From Nitrososphaera sp. (GTDB lineage: Archaea > Thermoproteota > Nitrososphaeria > Nitrososphaerales > Nitrososphaeraceae): 6,511 nucleotides of DNA. This document shows positions 6,247 to 6,511 of the stretch, piece after piece. The position numbers and the translations under genes are program-made. Numbering within the stretch: the first letter of the stretch is position 1; the number at the start of each line of letters is the position of its first letter. The DNA lies in the NCBI GenBank assembly GCA_022545875.1, contig JAKEIF010000155.1, positions 1 through 6,511 on the forward strand, given 5' to 3'. The notes under the pieces were generated by a model, which did no database searches, was not told where the DNA came from, and saw only the letters and a list, made by a program, of their open reading frames with translations.

Positions 6247-6511
6247 ATGATTTGCGACGACGAGGCCGATATACTGCGACTGTACACAAAGTTCTTTCAG
6301 CATAAATTCAACATAATTGCTGCATCGTCTGGCGAATCTTGCCTTTCGCAATACCGGAGAGAAAAGGAGCAGGGCAGGAAAATAGATGTGCTGTTGCTAG
6401 ACTACAAGCTCGGAGATATGCTCGGTGACGCTGTTGCTTGCCAAATAAAGCAGATGAATGGAACCCGGACCATAATGATAAGTGCCTTTGATTTAGAGGA
6501 AAGGATGCTTG
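6247..6511 (+). CDS. Response regulator receiver domain, 3'-truncated
   Basis: The gene runs off the right edge; 88 codons and one base are visible. It is a CheY-like receiver, taking phosphate from a histidine kinase, most likely the one just upstream. The acidic pair is Asp4-Asp5 in MICDDEADILRLY, the phosphorylated residue is Asp52 in DVLLLDYKLGDM, and the conserved switch Ser79 is in IMISAF. No output domain can be seen before the edge. The ATG at 6247 gives an unusually short first strand, since receivers normally have several residues before 'ICDDE'. The frame is open back to 6202 (…RATLMICDDE) but has no ATG, GTG or TTG there. An out-of-frame ATG at 6230 (MPELPS, stop 6248-6250) overlaps the ATG at 6247 as ATGA. 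One extra base after 6235 would join them into a normal start resembling MPEATLMICDDE, so a frameshift or sequence error is possible. Confidence 0.85.
   Translation, partial: MICDDEADILRLYTKFFQHKFNIIAASSGESCLSQYRREKEQGRKIDVLLLDYKLGDMLGDAVACQIKQMNGTRTIMISAFDLEERML

Noticed and set aside
6199..6250. Programmed frameshift fusing the kinase and receiver into a hybrid kinase
   Set aside because: The receiver frame is open from 6202, overlapping the kinase stop, but there is no convincing slippery site, and separate kinase and receiver genes are the simpler reading.
1..6511. tRNA, rRNA, CRISPR array, insertion sequence or attachment site
   Set aside because: No tRNA T-arm motif, no regularly spaced repeats, no transposase-like protein and no terminal inverted repeats with target duplications were seen.

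Overview
The window looks like a stretch of archaeal chromosome, most likely from an ammonia-oxidising thaumarchaeon of the Nitrososphaera type. This rests on several signals. AT-rich TATA-like boxes lie about 25-45 bases upstream of start codons, with very short leaders and few Shine-Dalgarno sites. The HxlR regulator, the dCache histidine kinase with its H-box, and the receiver with a 'DYKLGDM' phosphorylation loop resemble proteins I know from that group. The organism call is inference from style; no rRNA or marker gene is present.

Left part (1-1064): the 3' end of a small membrane protein gene (+) runs in from the left edge. A 218-base convergent gap follows, containing T-runs, nested inverted repeats and a near-perfect 18-base palindrome. 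Next is an HxlR-family winged-helix regulator (-). Middle part (1066-3938): a 14-TM DHA2-type MFS exporter (+) is divergent from the regulator. The two appear to share one TATA element, the classic layout of a drug or electrophile efflux pump controlled by its neighbour. The exporter converges, with a 41-base gap, on a 12-TM APC-superfamily amino acid permease (-).

Right part (3939-6511): a 324-base divergent gap holds the permease promoter, an orphan 44-codon coding remnant (-), a 12-base palindrome, and two tandem TTCTAGA boxes just upstream of the next promoter. Then come a 647-aa membrane histidine kinase (+) with an external dCache sensor and, 40 bases later, a receiver-domain response regulator (+) cut by the right edge. 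The kinase and receiver probably form a two-component pair. The start of the receiver gene looks frameshifted.

Nothing here is a clear new defence or mobile system. The most interesting items are the orphan coding remnant that carries the permease TATA box, the apparent frameshift at the response-regulator start, the tandem palindromes at the kinase promoter, the shared HxlR/MFS promoter, and an identical 11-base context around the stop codons of both minus-strand genes.
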